From: Coniochaeta sp. PMI_546
Lineage: Eukaryota; Ascomycota; Sordariomycetes; Coniochaetales; Coniochaetaceae
DNA length: 64,000 bases
NCBI GenBank assembly: GCA_021432605.1
Contig: MU271147.1
Location: 992,001-1,056,000 of the forward strand
Reading direction: 5' to 3'
The position numbers and the translations under genes were made by a program. The notes under the pieces were generated by a model. That model searched no databases, had not been told where the DNA came from, and saw nothing but the letters and a program-made list of their open reading frames with translations. This document shows, one piece after another, positions 11,421 through 23,987 of the stretch. Numbering within the stretch: position 1 is the stretch's first letter; every line of letters starts with the position of its first letter.

Positions 11421-13308
11421 GCTCGCCGATATCAAGCCTTGGCTTGCGATGCGATGTTGATAAAGGGAAGCCTCACGGCTAGGATAATGGGCAGAGTCGC
11501 AAAAAGTCCCAAGGCCGCCAGTCGAAAGCCGGTGGCGCACAATGGTGAATGACGGTACAATCAGGGTTCAACGTTCAACGGAAAGGGTCGATGATTCAGC
11601 CAATTACGTAATTCGGCTGCGGGTAAGAGTGGGCCAGGTCCGACGGTCCTCCAAGGCTCTGCTCTCATCGGATCTACCAGACTTGAACAGTACATACTGG
11701 CTCTACCATTCATATTTGAACTCTTATGTGGTTCTCCTGATGCACTATCGTAGAGTGGTCAGGCCAGGATCGCCGGTCACTATAGTGAAAGTACATTGGC
11801 TCAAATAATATGCGTATGGCAAGAAGGCGACTAACAGCCATGAATTCGGTGTCGGGGCAGCTTGATGGCCATGTGCACATGATAACGGCATGTCATAGGC
11901 GTTTAGTTGTGCAGACTGCGAGTTGTATCAGCTGGCCAAGCTGGTACGGGTCGGTAAAGAGTAGTGTCCAGAAGAAAAGGGGGAACACTGATCTGCATGC
12001 AGCACCAAGCAGGGCTAAGATGTTGTGTTTTATCGTGGGTTGTTAGCCATCGAGTCGTTCCTAATGGTGGCAGGGGTTGACGAGGTACTGGCGGTGCTTC
12101 ACCAATGTACATTCTTCGCCGCCAAACTCGACCTAGACTAGTCGTTGGAGGCTACGGCATCAATATCACCGGGTACGTAAATAACCTGAAGGAGAAATGG
12201 CCAGTTTGAACTGTCAGCGAGGATCCAGTTAGTTTCGGTCAATATTGGGACTGTGCCGTCCATTGTGACTAGTTCTCGGTCCTGCACAGACTGCGAGTCG
12301 AGGAAGCTAGTCAGAATATGTAGTGACGGGAGCCTTTAGGAGTCATTGAGGAGCCGAATCACAAGATTGCCGACGAAACGCTTTGCTAAACCCAGGATGT
12401 TTTCATCTAATTGCTGGTGAGCGTCCGAGAGAAATAGCCTGACTCTTGCGTCACATCTCGGTAGAAGTATATACATAGTAGAGACTATCTAGCCACGATA
12501 GCATACCAGGCAGGATTTATAGATTATAAGACCATTCGAAAAGTCCTGCTGCTTCTTGACCTACGTCAAACCCAGTCTCACGATCAACCTTCTCTCATCA
12601 CAACATCTGGAACCGAGAAGGGTGAGCAAAAATGTCGAGATCGAAGTCGTACCTGGGATGAATCAGACCCCGTGTACGCATATAGCTGATTCAGCCACCG
12701 GTAGCAATGATGTAACTCTAAGTCGATAGGTCGAGATCTTGTCTAGGATTGAGCCCAAGCTGTTTACGAAGCCGAACGTTTCCGGCAGAGCTAGGCGTCA
12801 GCTTCGAGAATTGACCAGCCGGGCTCTTCCGCTCAACGTCTTCTAACGTCTTCCCTGGTGTCGTTACCCATTAGAATAATCCAACTGGCTTCTAGCCTGG
12901 TCTGTCCTAGGTTTAGAATGGCAAATTGCCACTACTAAGACCCAGGGCTATTACTGATGTTCAACGCTGACGTGCGAACACAGACGCCGAAGCAATGCCG
13001 AGCATTGCACAATACCAAGTAAACGATTTTCATGGCTTTCTAGTGCTCGGAAAGTAGAGTTCCAGTACGATTGAAAGAAAAGATTCCTTGGACTGATTAA
13101 ATAGACTTGATACCTTCCTGGAATAATGTCAAACTGCAGCGCTGCCCTCTATACATCTTCCAATTGTTTCTTGTGCCTCGCTCAGATTTCTGCTACCCCT
13201 TAGAAATAGACTTGCATCTGCTCTTACCCTTTCGGAGCTGCTCTCACTCAGAGCACAAGTATTTGTTGATCTAATTCAATCAAAAAGAAAGGAGGAAGCT
13301 CTGAAAAG
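11421..13308. other. intergenic, upstream of F-box gene and catalase
   Basis: 1.9 kb between the divergent F-box gene (minus) and catalase (plus). It should hold both promoters. The last 150 bp before the catalase start are CT-rich, as in fungal promoters. No coding sequence, repeat or RNA gene was recognised. Confidence 0.4.
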
Positions 13309-15143
13309 ATGTCGACATCTCCAGTATATACTCTCGCAGAAGGTAGTCATATTCACATGAGAGCTTGAGTGCCGAAGCAATTGCGCTGACATATCTCGAA
13401 GGCTGTCCGTACGCCGATGCTACCACCGCTCAGAGATTCAGTGACGGTTCGCCTGTGAAGGGCTTGATGCTCCTCCAGGACACGCAGCTCATCGAAACGC
13501 TAGCTCACTTCAGCCGTGAGCGTATTCCTGAACGGGTCGTCCATGCCAGCGCTGTGGGAGCCTGGGGCGAGTTTGAGGTCACCCACGACATCTCTCACCT
13601 GACGTCTGCCAAGTTCCTCACAGGCATCGGAAAGAAGAGCAAGACTTTGTCCCGCATCTCAACCGTCGGCCCGGGTGCAGGTAGTGCCAATACAGTGCGC
13701 GATGTCCGCGGCTGGGCACTCAAGATATTCACGGAGGAGGGCAACCAGGACTTTGTCTTTAACGACATCCCTGTCTTCTTCGTCCGTGACCCGATAAAAT
13801 TCCCATCGCTGAACCGCTCTCACAAGCGCCACCCAGCCACCAACATCACGGACGCCACTATGTTCTGGGACTTTCACACCCAGAACCAGGAGGGAGTTCA
13901 CGCTTTGATGCTGCTCTTCAGTGACCGGGGCACCCCCAAGTCAGTGCGCCACGTGAATGGCTATAGCGGGCATACGTACAAGATGACCAAGCCGGACGGC
14001 AGCTTCCACTACGTCAAGTTTCACTTCAAGTCCAACCAGGGCAACGACACCCTCACCGACGCGGAGGCGACCCGCTTGGCGGGCGAGGACCCGGACAACC
14101 ACACAGCAGACCTTTACAACGCCATTGAGTCGGGTAACTTCCCCTCGTGGACGCTATACATCCAGGTCATGACGCCGCAACAGGCAGAAACGTACCGCTG
14201 GAACGTCTTTGATATGACCAAGGTGTGGCCGCACTCAGACATTCCACTCCAGCCAGTGGGCAAGCTCACCTTCAACAAAAACGTACGTCTTTCCAGACCA
14301 TCTCATCCCGCTTCTAGCACATTTGATGCTAATTCGCTCGTTTGACCCCGAATCCAGCCCCAAAACTACTTTGCCGACATTGAGCAAGCCGCATTCTCAC
14401 CCTCAACCATAGTTCCAGGCCTCGCACCCTCCGCAGACCCAAGTACGTCCCTCCCCTTTCCCCCTTATATGCAACCTTTCCACTATCCAGCACCCGAATC
14501 TTTTTACCCAATGCTAACGAAGGGACCAGTGCTCCAGGCCCGCATGTTCGCCTACCCGGACGCAGCCCGCTACCGCCTGGGCGTGAACTACCAGCAGCTC
14601 CCCAGCAACCGGCCCGTTGCGCCGGTCTACTGCCCCTACCAGCGCGACGGCTTCACCACCGTAAACGGCAATTACGGCGGCGACCCCAACTACGTGCGCT
14701 CGGCGCTCAAGCCCGTGACCTTCCACCGGTCGCCGCGACCCGCCGATTCGGCTGCGGCGGCGGAGAGTGCCAGGCACGACGTCTGGGCCATGGGCTCCGT
14801 GGCGGACTACACGAGCGAGGTCACCGATGAGGACTTTGTGCAGGCGCGCATGTTCTGGGAGGGCGTCCTCGGGAAGCAGGACGGGCAACGCGAAAGCCTG
14901 GTGAGCAACATTGCAGCGCACTTGGGCAAGGCGGAGCCGGTGGTGTGGGAGGCGACTTTTGGTAAGCTGGACTCTCTTTTCATTCGTCTCCTGGTTTGGG
15001 TTGAGTACTAGTCTGGGGGGGTCGGGGAAATTAAGGGGCTTGCATTTGTTTGTTGCTATCGCTAACACGTCGTAGATATGTTCTCCCGCGTTGCCCCTGA
15101 ATTGGGAGAGGCACTTCGCAATACCATGGTTCCGCAGGCTTAG
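13309..15143 (+). CDS. small-subunit (clade 3) catalase
   Basis: Heme catalase converting hydrogen peroxide to water and oxygen. Exons: 13309-13342, 13402-14282, 14358-14442, 14530-14961, 15076-15143, giving exactly 499 residues, normal for clade 3. The 34-nt first exon encodes MSTSPVYTLAE, the usual catalase N-terminus; without it the protein would have to begin at a TTG. All four introns (59, 75, 87, 114 nt) are GT..AG and the phases join. Key residues: catalytic His59 (RERIPERVVHA), Asn132 (FVFNDIPVFF), heme-ligand Tyr342 in RMFAYPDAARYRLG. There is no signal peptide and no C-terminal SKL-type signal (ends VPQA), so a cytosolic location is likely. It appears intact. Confidence 0.95.
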
Positions 15144-17645
15144 AGGCCAGAGGTTTAGGTCAGGTTGCTCTTGTTGGAAATCCCGCGCTCTGAAACCCGA
15201 TCATCTATTTTCTGGTTTTGATTGCAACAGTCTCATGGTTCAAAGTAATAATATAGATCGACGGTGTAGACGTATACTGTAGTGCGAAGTGGTCGGCGCG
15301 CGCCAGATTGAACCGCCAGTGGCTTTTCTCATCAAGAGCAACTGTCCGACGCAAGGGCTCCTGACATGTCCAGAGTCGCGGTGCCGATATTGTGCGAACC
15401 TCTCTGGCATATGAGCAAGTCTGTAGGGTCTGGTCTTTAAGACTTCAGTACAAGGTAATCTAAAGTGCCTACACTGATGTTTATAAGTGATGACTGTCTC
15501 AGATACTAGGTCCCACAGCCTTAATTGGCCCTTCACTGATGATGATGTGACAGTGAATGGCTTTATTCCTGACTGCGGACCATGAAGAGGTTACAAAAAG
15601 TCTCCAAGTTCCCATTCACATATGTGCATGTAAGTCCAAGAGCGAGAAACAGGTAGCAGGGGAAAACACAGCAGCTTCCTCGTTTGCTACCATAGGCGGC
15701 ATAGAACCTGTAGAGACTTCCCTAGGAAGAATGCATAACCACATGACAGCTTCTTGACACCGTGTCCGGGTCCAAGATATGCTCACGGAGCCGAAGCCGG
15801 TTTGGTGTAGGAGCGGCCCTCGCACCATTTCGAAGCCCCAGCCCTGGCACAACATGGCTTGCTTTGTGAAGAGCAACACGACGCTTGATCTTGTCTGACT
15901 ACCTGATAAAATGAAGTGACACCATTCAGCCAAAGTTGATGCCAGTTACACGATATGAGAGACCAAGCAGCTCAAACATAACCAGTCCTCCTTTACTGTC
16001 ATAAACTCCGGCCAGAATGGATTTGTCCAATCTTCTCATCCTGAGTTCTGACCCTCTGTTCATACACGTGCTGGGAGACGGAACGACCGAATAAGATACT
16101 AACACCGGCAACCGTGGAGCCCTTGATAAGAAGACTGTCTTCTCTCACGAACGCACAGGGATCATCTGTCCCGTCTCCGACATATCCGCCGTAGGCAGTT
16201 CTAAAGCCTGACACTGTGACGTCGATAATTCCGATTCACGGCATAGCGCTCATTGCTGCTGAAAATCTGGTTCGGCCAGCGGCGCTTGAAGAACTCATGG
16301 GTCCTCCTTCGACAGACTAAACCAGGTTTCGTTTCTGGACTCTTGTTACTCTGACTTGTTATTCAAAATCCATTCGACTAGAAATATTGATGGGACTATA
16401 ACTCCTTCTTGAATCTCTTAAAACTAGGCTTCATTCTCTTTAAATCTGCCCCCCCTCCCTATATATTATATATATATATATATATATAGGGAAACACTGT
16501 GTGATCTTTAGTCTACCCTTATTATTGGCATCGAGCCCTTGAAGCCAGCGGCGAGGTCACCGCAGGCCCCTGGAGGATTACTTCGTCACGAATGTAGTCA
16601 ACGATGGAAGTCACGCAGCTGCTGTCGGTATGCAGGGTTATCAGAGATGCAGTGATGGTTTTCGCGTACTAAGTCGCACCCTCGATTCGGATGAGAAACT
16701 CGAGATAGGCTTGAGCCAAAACAGGGTTGGTAGCGACAATAGCCACGGCGGAGACGGCAGCGACGACACCGAATACTTCTTTTTGGTGTAAGAATGGACG
16801 GGGGATCTTCTCTTAAGAGAGGAGAAGAATAACATACCAGACCCGACATGCTGGATCTATTGTGCTATTCCCCATCTCCAGGTTCAGCTCACAGTACTGG
16901 CGGTCTCAGGGCAGATGGCTGTGCTCGCTGCTGTTGATGTTGCGCTGCAATTCGATCCAAGAATGAAAGAGTGAACAAAAATGCTGCTCCCACATACTCA
17001 GGGCTGTCTGGCTGTGTTCTCACCACCTTGAGACCCTTCAGTAGCGGCCTGCCGGAACATCATCATCCAGGCTCATATGCAATGTGCTGCAACTTTCAAT
17101 TGACCTAAGCAAATAACCAGCAACAGCCTGCGAATCTCAGAGATTGGCTGCCTGGACCTCGAAGCCCGCCGAGAGATAATTATATCGTCCAAAGGCTTTA
17201 GGGGGACGATTCGCACGGCCGGAGATTTTTCTGTCTCAATCGGCAAGTTGTAAGCTTCACTTGAAACCGGACGGTAACATTCAATGCTCCCCGCTGCACG
17301 GCAATAAGACGACGCCTTTCTCGACGAGTCTCGATCGCAGCTTGCGTCGTGGTCATCAAACGGAAAGGGTTGCTTGCTGGCCGCTACGGGGATGCTAGCG
17401 TTGTTAGAATTTCGAAGCACTTGGAGTCTGAGGTTACGGCAAGTACTGTAGATACCGTTATGCATGAATGAGGTTATTTATATCCCTCTCGAAACTGAGT
17501 GCGTACCACGCTATGCTTTCTATTGAGGGCACTCTACCTCTAGTAGTCCATTAGCGTCATTCGCAAGAAATGCATGAGTCGACCCCAACCTGGAGTGATA
17601 TGGTCCATACGTAGAACTTACACGCTGCAATGCTCAGCATCAACA
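15144..17645. other. intergenic, no supported gene
   Basis: 2.5 kb downstream of catalase and of the minus-strand MCP1 gene. There are several open frames of 60-130 codons, including an ATG frame on the minus strand at 17073-17465, but none has motifs or splice support. A TA microsatellite lies at 16460-16488. A minus-strand frame near 16740-16650 is hydrophobic (valine/alanine-rich) but could not be joined to a start in phase. Confidence 0.35.
16460..16488. repeat. TA microsatellite
   Basis: A run of alternating T and A of about 29 bases, preceded by a short C-rich run. Confidence 0.9.
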
Positions 17646-18782
17646 TCACAACAGCGGTATCCGATCAAACAACCCATCATACACCTTCGCAACCCATCCC
17701 AACGCCGGTCCGCCTCTAGCAACAACCCCCAGCCCACCAGCAGCCCAGAGCCCAGTAACAAGCACCACAACTCCATTGACCGTATACCAGACCCGCCTCC
17801 TCCTCTTCTTGACCTCGCCGTCAACCCTCGCGTTGCCGGTCGGCGGTCCAGCCCTCCACCCAGCCCGCTGCGAGAGACCGAACCACTTCGCCCACCCCCA
17901 CACCATGTGTCCGCACCCGATCGCCAGGAAACCCCCGTAGGCCACCCACGACAGCGCCGCGTGCCGCGCGAATCCGTGGCTGACGTATGCTAACCCGATG
18001 TTCGCGCTGTCGCCTTCGATGGCCAGAGGTAGGCCGCGGTTGACGAAGGCGTGCAGGCCCACTGCGACGGCGAGGACGTAGCCCGAGCGGGATATCCACG
18101 ACAGCGGAGGCCATATCCTCTGGTGGGAGGAGGCGGAGGGCTGTCTGCGGTGGAGGGGTAGGATGGCGCCTGCCGGAGTGGCGCCGCCGTAGCGCCGGAG
18201 GTTTTGGGAGCGGCGGAGCAGGCGGATGGCGATGCCGGACGCGATGTGAGCGACGACGGGGAGGGCGACGAGGAGGGGCTCGGAGAGGGGCGTTTGGTAG
18301 ATTTCGCGCGCGAGGAGGAGGTAGGACTCCGAGGCGGGGACGGAGCGTGTCACCAGCGGTATGAGGGATGTCGTGGCGAGGTGGAGGGTGGTGAAGACTG
18401 TGAATGTGTAGGAGGAGTAGCGCTGGATGCGGGTTACTGGATTTGAGAGGTGGTGTTAGTCCGAGGTCCAGGTTGGCATCAGAGTGGTTAGGGTGGTGGT
18501 GATGGTGGGCGTTGGTGAGGGTAAGGGCGAGCACGAACGGTAATAGATAGCTCCATGGCCGGCATTCCCGCTCAGCCCGAGAGAGGATGTCGTCGAGGTT
18601 CCTATCCTGGAGGACTTAAGTGTGTCTGATGCGTCTTGTTCGTCGTCGGGTTGCCTTCCCAGCTGCTTCTCGTCGGATGCTGCCGAGTCGAGTTGCGGGG
18701 ACTCAATTGGCGAAGGGTCGAGTTGTAGGAGAGATATTAGCGTTTCTTCCGAGGCCTTCTCGTTCAAAGCCCTCGAATCCAT
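17646..18782 (-). CDS. MCP1: MCP1-like mitochondrial membrane protein (DUF1691)
   Basis: Exons 18782-18539 and 18436-17646 with a 102-nt intron (donor GTTCGT, branch GGACTAAC, acceptor CCAG) give 344 residues. The join reads IYYLTRIQRYSSYTF, which restores the conserved start of the MCP1 domain. The first 80 residues are acidic, Ser-rich and probably cytosolic. Then come several hydrophobic helices: FTTLHLATTSLIPL, SEPLLVALPVVAHIASGIAI, SGYVLAVAVGLHAFVN, VAYGGFLAIGCGHMVWGWAKW and VVVLVTGLWAAGGLGVV. Conserved histidines in the helices fit the family. Yeast Mcp1 is an outer-membrane protein that, with Vps13, bypasses loss of ER-mitochondria tethers; the same role is inferred. The upstream region (18783 on) should hold its promoter. 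Confidence 0.9.
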
Positions 18783-21238
18783 GTTGTCGACAGCCAGAGG
18801 AGGCTTTGCAACTCGCGAAACGTGGACTTATGTCTAGACTTTGGTTACCAGCTGGCTCAAGGTTTGCATAGAGACCGCAAATGTTGGGGGATCGACGTTG
18901 AACTCGAATATATGTGGGGCCAGCAAAGGCCGCCGTGACTAAGGTACCTGGAACCTTAGTCTCGACTTGTTGCAGCCAATGAGATGCCGGATATTTGTCT
19001 TCTCCCCTTCCTTTGCTTCAGTCCTTTCCCACGTAACAAACAACAAGATGGTAAATGGTGTAGAACATGATCAATATGGATTTACCTATGGTAATCCACG
19101 AGATTCTCTGGCTGGCCGGTCCGCACAAGATCTGTTGCCCTGAAGCATCAATACGGTTGTGAAACGACCGAGACGGAAGAGATGTCATCGCCGTCGTTCC
19201 TCACTAGTTCAAGGCTATCAGCGCAATTCATCACAAGCTTCTACCGGGCATGTCGCCTCGCAGTCATTTCGTCTCCACTTTCGTCGGCAGGACAGTTCGC
19301 AACACGACGGGTGTGTCCGGCAAAATGGCGCCTACAACGGTCGAGGCTGCCACTCGCATCGGGCCGCAAACCTCTCTACTGTACCTAGGTATACCTTACC
19401 TTATCATGTTTCCAGGTCCTTAGAGACATTCTCCTCCGTACCCACATCGACCCAGAAAACGGCGCTCTCCCAAGGACCGCCTCGCCCCCAGTCTTGCGAT
19501 CCCCACAACAGTGCCAAAACCACGGTGGCCTTCAACTTTGCCACGATCGGGCGACTTCGCTCTCTGTTCATATCCATCTTGTGCGTTAGGCTATGGTCTT
19601 GAGCTGTGCGTGTAGAATTACTGGTCATGGCTGCACCGGTGTTTGACATGTGCCCATTCCATGGCCCCGTGTCCAGGCACGGGATCAATATCGGGCGGGC
19701 CCGGAGGTCACACATCACGGCGGACAGAGCTTTCGTCTGCGATTCTGCCAGAAACTCCCTCTTGGGAACGGAAAGACGCCAAAGGACAGTCAATCAATGA
19801 ACCTAACATGCCATCTGTGACCGAGGCACCCACCGTCTTGTATAGTTCAGGCGTTTTTGAGAGTCATGAAGTTCTTATTCAGAATGGATATCGGGGGCTG
19901 CCTGCGGCCTACGATCCCGAGTAAGATTCCTGCGGTTTGTCGGCGCAAAAGGTTATCGGTGCATTACATACTCTCCGCATGCTCCCTCGAGTCTTTGCTT
20001 CTACATCCCAGCCAGCTTTCCCATGGCCTTACATTGCGTCTCAGGCTGATCGGCATGGTGAACGTGCCGTCGCGCTTGGTTGCGATGTAATTGTCTCCAA
20101 CTGCCATGATGCATGAGATCAGGATAATCTTCTGATGTTGAGAGGTACCGAGCAGTACACACGTCGCGAAGTGAGAGTATCTGTCCAAGATAAACACAAT
20201 AATGAGCTGCCGGGCGCTGAACACGAGCCGGCACCCTCAACGATATAGATTTGCTCTATAGAAACCCACAGGGGACAAAATATCATCCGACTCAGCTTGC
20301 TGCATTGTGTGCTATCCTCGCGAGGATCGGGAATGGCAAGCAAGTCCCAAGACCTGAGATGAGTCATCTCGCGTTCGACGCGGCCCGAAGTTAGAATCGG
20401 TGGGCAATGTTCTGGGCCTGAGAGCACAACTCTTCGCCACTGATGTTTGTCCGGCCAAAGTAGCGTCTCAGCTGGGGCGGGCAATACAGGAAAGCTTTGG
20501 GCAAGTGACGATGTTTTGGCATACGCCGACCTTCGTCTTAAAATGTGTGACGGTTGGCGAAGGCATCTTCCAAACTTTTCGGTCCGGCTTTATATGTATC
20601 GGTCCGGGATTGTCCTCCATCGCGGTCTGAAACATCTGAAGTAGAGTACTGCGTGTCATATAATGATCCTGTCTTGGAATGTACTTGCGGATGCATGATG
20701 CATGCGCACGTCATATCAGTCACCCCGGATCGCTTGAGTTTCTGCATGCACTGAAATATAGTCCATCCACTTTACAACGCCTGGCTTTATGCCGCAGCTT
20801 GGTGGAGTGTAGTGTAAGAATGGGGTAGCTACGCTTATACGGTCATCTGTAGACCTTGGCCCGTGTAAGTGGCTCTCACAGTCTCACGACTCTCTCTAAA
20901 CAAGTCTTTGGCTCCGAAGTCTGAGACAAATGGGCTGGCATGCATTCAAAACTCTCGGAAGCAGTAACCTCGTGGCGAACAAACACATAAAAGGTAAAAT
21001 CAAATACAGTCCTTGCACGCTCGGCCATTAGATCCTGCAAAGTCTAAATGAAGACATTGGATGTACTGACCCGCACTGACGATAGAAAATCTGACTGGAC
21101 GACTGACAAAGAAACCACAGAACTGAATGCACAACATCGTTGTAAGGTAAGATCTCGGTGGGACGCCACCGAATGTTGCTTTGTCTCCTTGAAATCCGGC
21201 CACTGCACAGGACAAGTTTTCAGCGATCAGCAAGCAAA
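18783..21238. other. intergenic, ambiguous open frames only
   Basis: At about 19160-19600 all three plus frames and one minus frame stay open for 60-130 codons, with some protein-like stretches on both strands (for example a minus-strand ATG frame of 58 codons around 19580-19404). No frame could be chosen, and no family was recognised. The rest of the stretch shows nothing coding. Confidence 0.35.
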
Positions 21239-21653
21239 TCAGAACCCGGATGTAGAAGAGCCACTGCCACTGCTGCTGTTAGACTTGCGCTTCTGCCGCG
21301 CATCCCACTTCCTCTGGGTCTTTTCGTTCTTCTGCCTGACCTTGTCGTCCTCTTTCTGCTGCTTCTTGCGCTTCAGCTCCTCCTCTCGTCTTTTCTCGCC
21401 TTCCTTCCATTCGACGTTGAGCTCTCGCTTGGCTTCCTCGTTGCACTGGTGGCAGACACCGTAGGCGGCGTTGGTTGCGCCGTGCAAAGTGCATTCCACC
21501 ATGTGGCGCTTGTCGACACATGATGGTTTTGCGATAGCCTTGCATTGGGGACTGTTGATGGGTGATCTCGTCAGTAATCCCTGGCACAGGCAATGATGAG
21601 TGTCTACTCTGGGGACTCGAGACTCACCAGTGATGTTGAAGTCTTTTGGGCAT
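21239..21653 (-). CDS. small Cys/His-rich, charged protein of unknown function
   Basis: Exons 21653-21628 and 21551-21239 with a 76-nt intron (donor GTGAGT, branch TTACTGACG, acceptor CAACAG) encode 112 residues. The splice creates the start MPKRLQHHCPQCKAIAKPSC. Two CxxC pairs (CPQC at residues 9-12 and CHQC further on) with interposed Cys and His residues look like a treble-clef or zinc-ribbon knuckle. After residue about 55 it is a long Lys/Glu/Arg-rich helix (EEELKRKKQQKEDDKVRQKN), probably coiled or RNA/DNA-associated, ending in a Ser/Gly tail. I do not recognise the family. The start and intron are supported only by phase and splice consensus. A longer first exon is possible because the upstream frame is open to 21809. 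Confidence 0.6.
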
Positions 21654-23987
21654 GATGGCAGCTTGCGAGATTGCAGGTATTGGGGATGGTAGCCCAGTGG
21701 GTCTTTGTTGAGTGAGATCGATGCCGTTCTGTAGGTTTTGGTGCTTGCAAAATGGTAAAGAGGGTGCCGCTGTTGCCGGCGTCGACATATATAGTGTGGA
21801 ACGTGGCACAGGGCACAGTTGTCGGGAAGACGCGTTCTGGTGGGACCACCGGGCGTTGATGTTTTATCAGTCGGTACCCGTAACTCACCCTCACCAACAT
21901 CTCAAGGGCATGGTCCACTCTGTGCTTGCCTGAGGGTTTAGTTGCGAAACCAGTGAAAGCAAAGAGATCCATAGGTCCGAGCTACTGCACCTGGAGACAT
22001 TGAGCTCCGGGCCGTGCTTGTTAGCCTCTTACACGTGGCCGAACTTTGTTTGCGTGCGAGGCAGTCACCTGGCTGCACCCCAAAAGCAAGTGTGAAAGTG
22101 ACTTGAGCAAGTAACTACATCGATCATTGTGACTGGACCGAAGGTCGTGGAGTTCATATCTTTGGAGGAGCATCGACGGTCGATAGCCTAAGGGGCAAGA
22201 GGGCGTTTGAACCGTGGAGACAAGCAGTATGCATCACATTACAATGCTGAAGCCACCGGTACATGGATAAAATCTAGCTACAGGTCCCGTCAGAATGAGG
22301 CATTGACTACCACGAGAAGGCCAAGCAACTGTGCTCACATAGTAGTGTAGGGGATGTATGTAAGGATCGGCCATGAGCACTGTAAGTCAATGGTGAGCAA
22401 GTCGATGCGACCTTCTACCACAATGCAGCTCCCTGAATGAAGATCACTGACGGAGCCATTGCAATTATGCTCAAGCACACGCTGTGGATTTGCTGTGGTC
22501 GGTAATCTCTCGAGGTCCCATACGAGGTAGACAAACCACCACAAAACAAGGATGAAACCAAGGATACCAAAGGAGGGCATCAGTTGAATCAAAGAAAACC
22601 CAAGACAATGCCAGAATGCTGGACTGACGGCCTCATGGTCTGTAAGCCTGTCCAACATTGAAGCAGAGCGGTAAATAGTGAATTAGTGGGTGGCCATGAA
22701 CACAGCCGAGAGTAGGTGTAATCGGTTTGAGTTCTCAAATCAGTGGTTGATTGGAATCAGAAGACTGGTAACGAAGCTTTGTTGGACATGTCATGTCCTT
22801 CGCGTATAACTAAGCTCAAACAACAACGAGAAGTTAAGCATATCGGTAGATCGAGGTTGGATCCTGAAATATAAATTTCTAAAGCTTGCCGGCCTCGAAC
22901 ATCTTCGTAATTCGATACCATGTAATTCGATACCATGTTACTTGAGTTCAAGTCCGCTAATAGCCATGTCGGCGTGGTTGCTTGTTCGTAGAGTCATCTC
23001 TCACGATGAAAATGGACTCTTATCGCTCTCCTGAGCGCTCTGGGGGGACATCGGCGTGTAGTGAGCTAAGTCTAGAGTTTCTCAAGTCACGGATGACTGC
23101 CACGCAAGGTACGTTTCTCCAGTTTTGGGAGAGGTGGCACTTGAGAGTCTTGCCGGATGAGATCCTTAAGGGGCTTGGTGGCATTTTGTATTTTGGATAA
23201 ATACTTGCATGATTTCACTGGGTTGTCGGCCTAGGACTGAAATTGGTAGCTATTCACTAAAGCAGGTCTGTCATGTCACCGGCACGACATCTGTTAGTAC
23301 TACCCAAGCTCTCCCACGCGGTCGTCACTGCAGCCAGGGACCACTTTTGCTTGGTTGTTTGTTGGCAGTTTTACTGAACGCGGCTGTCACTCCAATGCCG
23401 CAACGAAAGCAGAGTCCCACTCGGGGCAAGTACCTTACTGATCATAACCCTTGTTCTGCTCGCATTTCATAAGCAACTGTCGTAGCAGAGGGCGAGTCAC
23501 TTGTGCGGCTGCAGCTGTTTCATACGCCGTAGCTACCTTAGCTACACCTGTCATCGGCGCGCCACATGACTGGTCGCCAGACGATCCTCACTTACAGGGT
23601 TGCGCCACCCTGGATGAGGAATCTGTAAAATGGCACGCCAGATCTGCAGGCGCTGAGATAACCGCCTGCAACCAGGTTGACCCATGATTCACACCCGGAT
23701 GGAACCCACATGGTAACATTGCACCCAACAAGCAGCCTGGGCTAAATTGATCTCAACACATTCACTCAATAGGCTTTTATAATATTTACCAGAATAGCAG
23801 TCTCGATTTGCATGATCTGGAACCAACAACATGGGATGCAGATATTTCACTCCACTGCGACCTCAAAAGGTCTACTCATCCTGGAGAAGGGGCTGTTAAG
23901 TATGACCTGTAAGTCGATTTCGATCCCCAGGACAGTCACCCCTTTCAAGGAACCAGATTAACTGGCGTTGTGCTATAGTCCAGAGTC
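21654..23987. other. intergenic, one weak small ORF
   Basis: Apart from a possible small membrane-protein frame at 22335-22658 (listed separately), nothing coding was recognised. The 3' part should carry the promoter of the alpha-mannosidase gene. Confidence 0.35.
22335..22658 (-). CDS. possible small single-span membrane protein
   Basis: An ATG frame of 107 codons. Residues about 20-47 form one strongly hydrophobic, Trp-rich segment (FGILGFILVLWWFVYLVW) preceded by a short acidic N-terminus. The C-terminal half has scattered Cys. A GTGAGC donor lies at the end of the frame, so a further exon is possible. No family was recognised and chance is a fair alternative. Confidence 0.25.
   Translation of the reverse strand: MLDRLTDHEAVSPAFWHCLGFSLIQLMPSFGILGFILVLWWFVYLVWDLERLPTTANPQRVLEHNCNGSVSDLHSGSCIVVEGRIDLLTIDLQCSWPILTYIPYTTM

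Noticed and set aside
14514-15068. 184-codon minus frame
   Set aside because: Antisense to catalase exons.
16598-16849. Minus-strand ATG frame with a hydrophobic alternative frame
   Set aside because: The ATG (MSGL) and the hydrophobic segment cannot be spliced in the same phase.
19159-19602. Several overlapping open frames on both strands
   Set aside because: Three plus frames and one minus frame look equally plausible; no splice or family evidence to choose.
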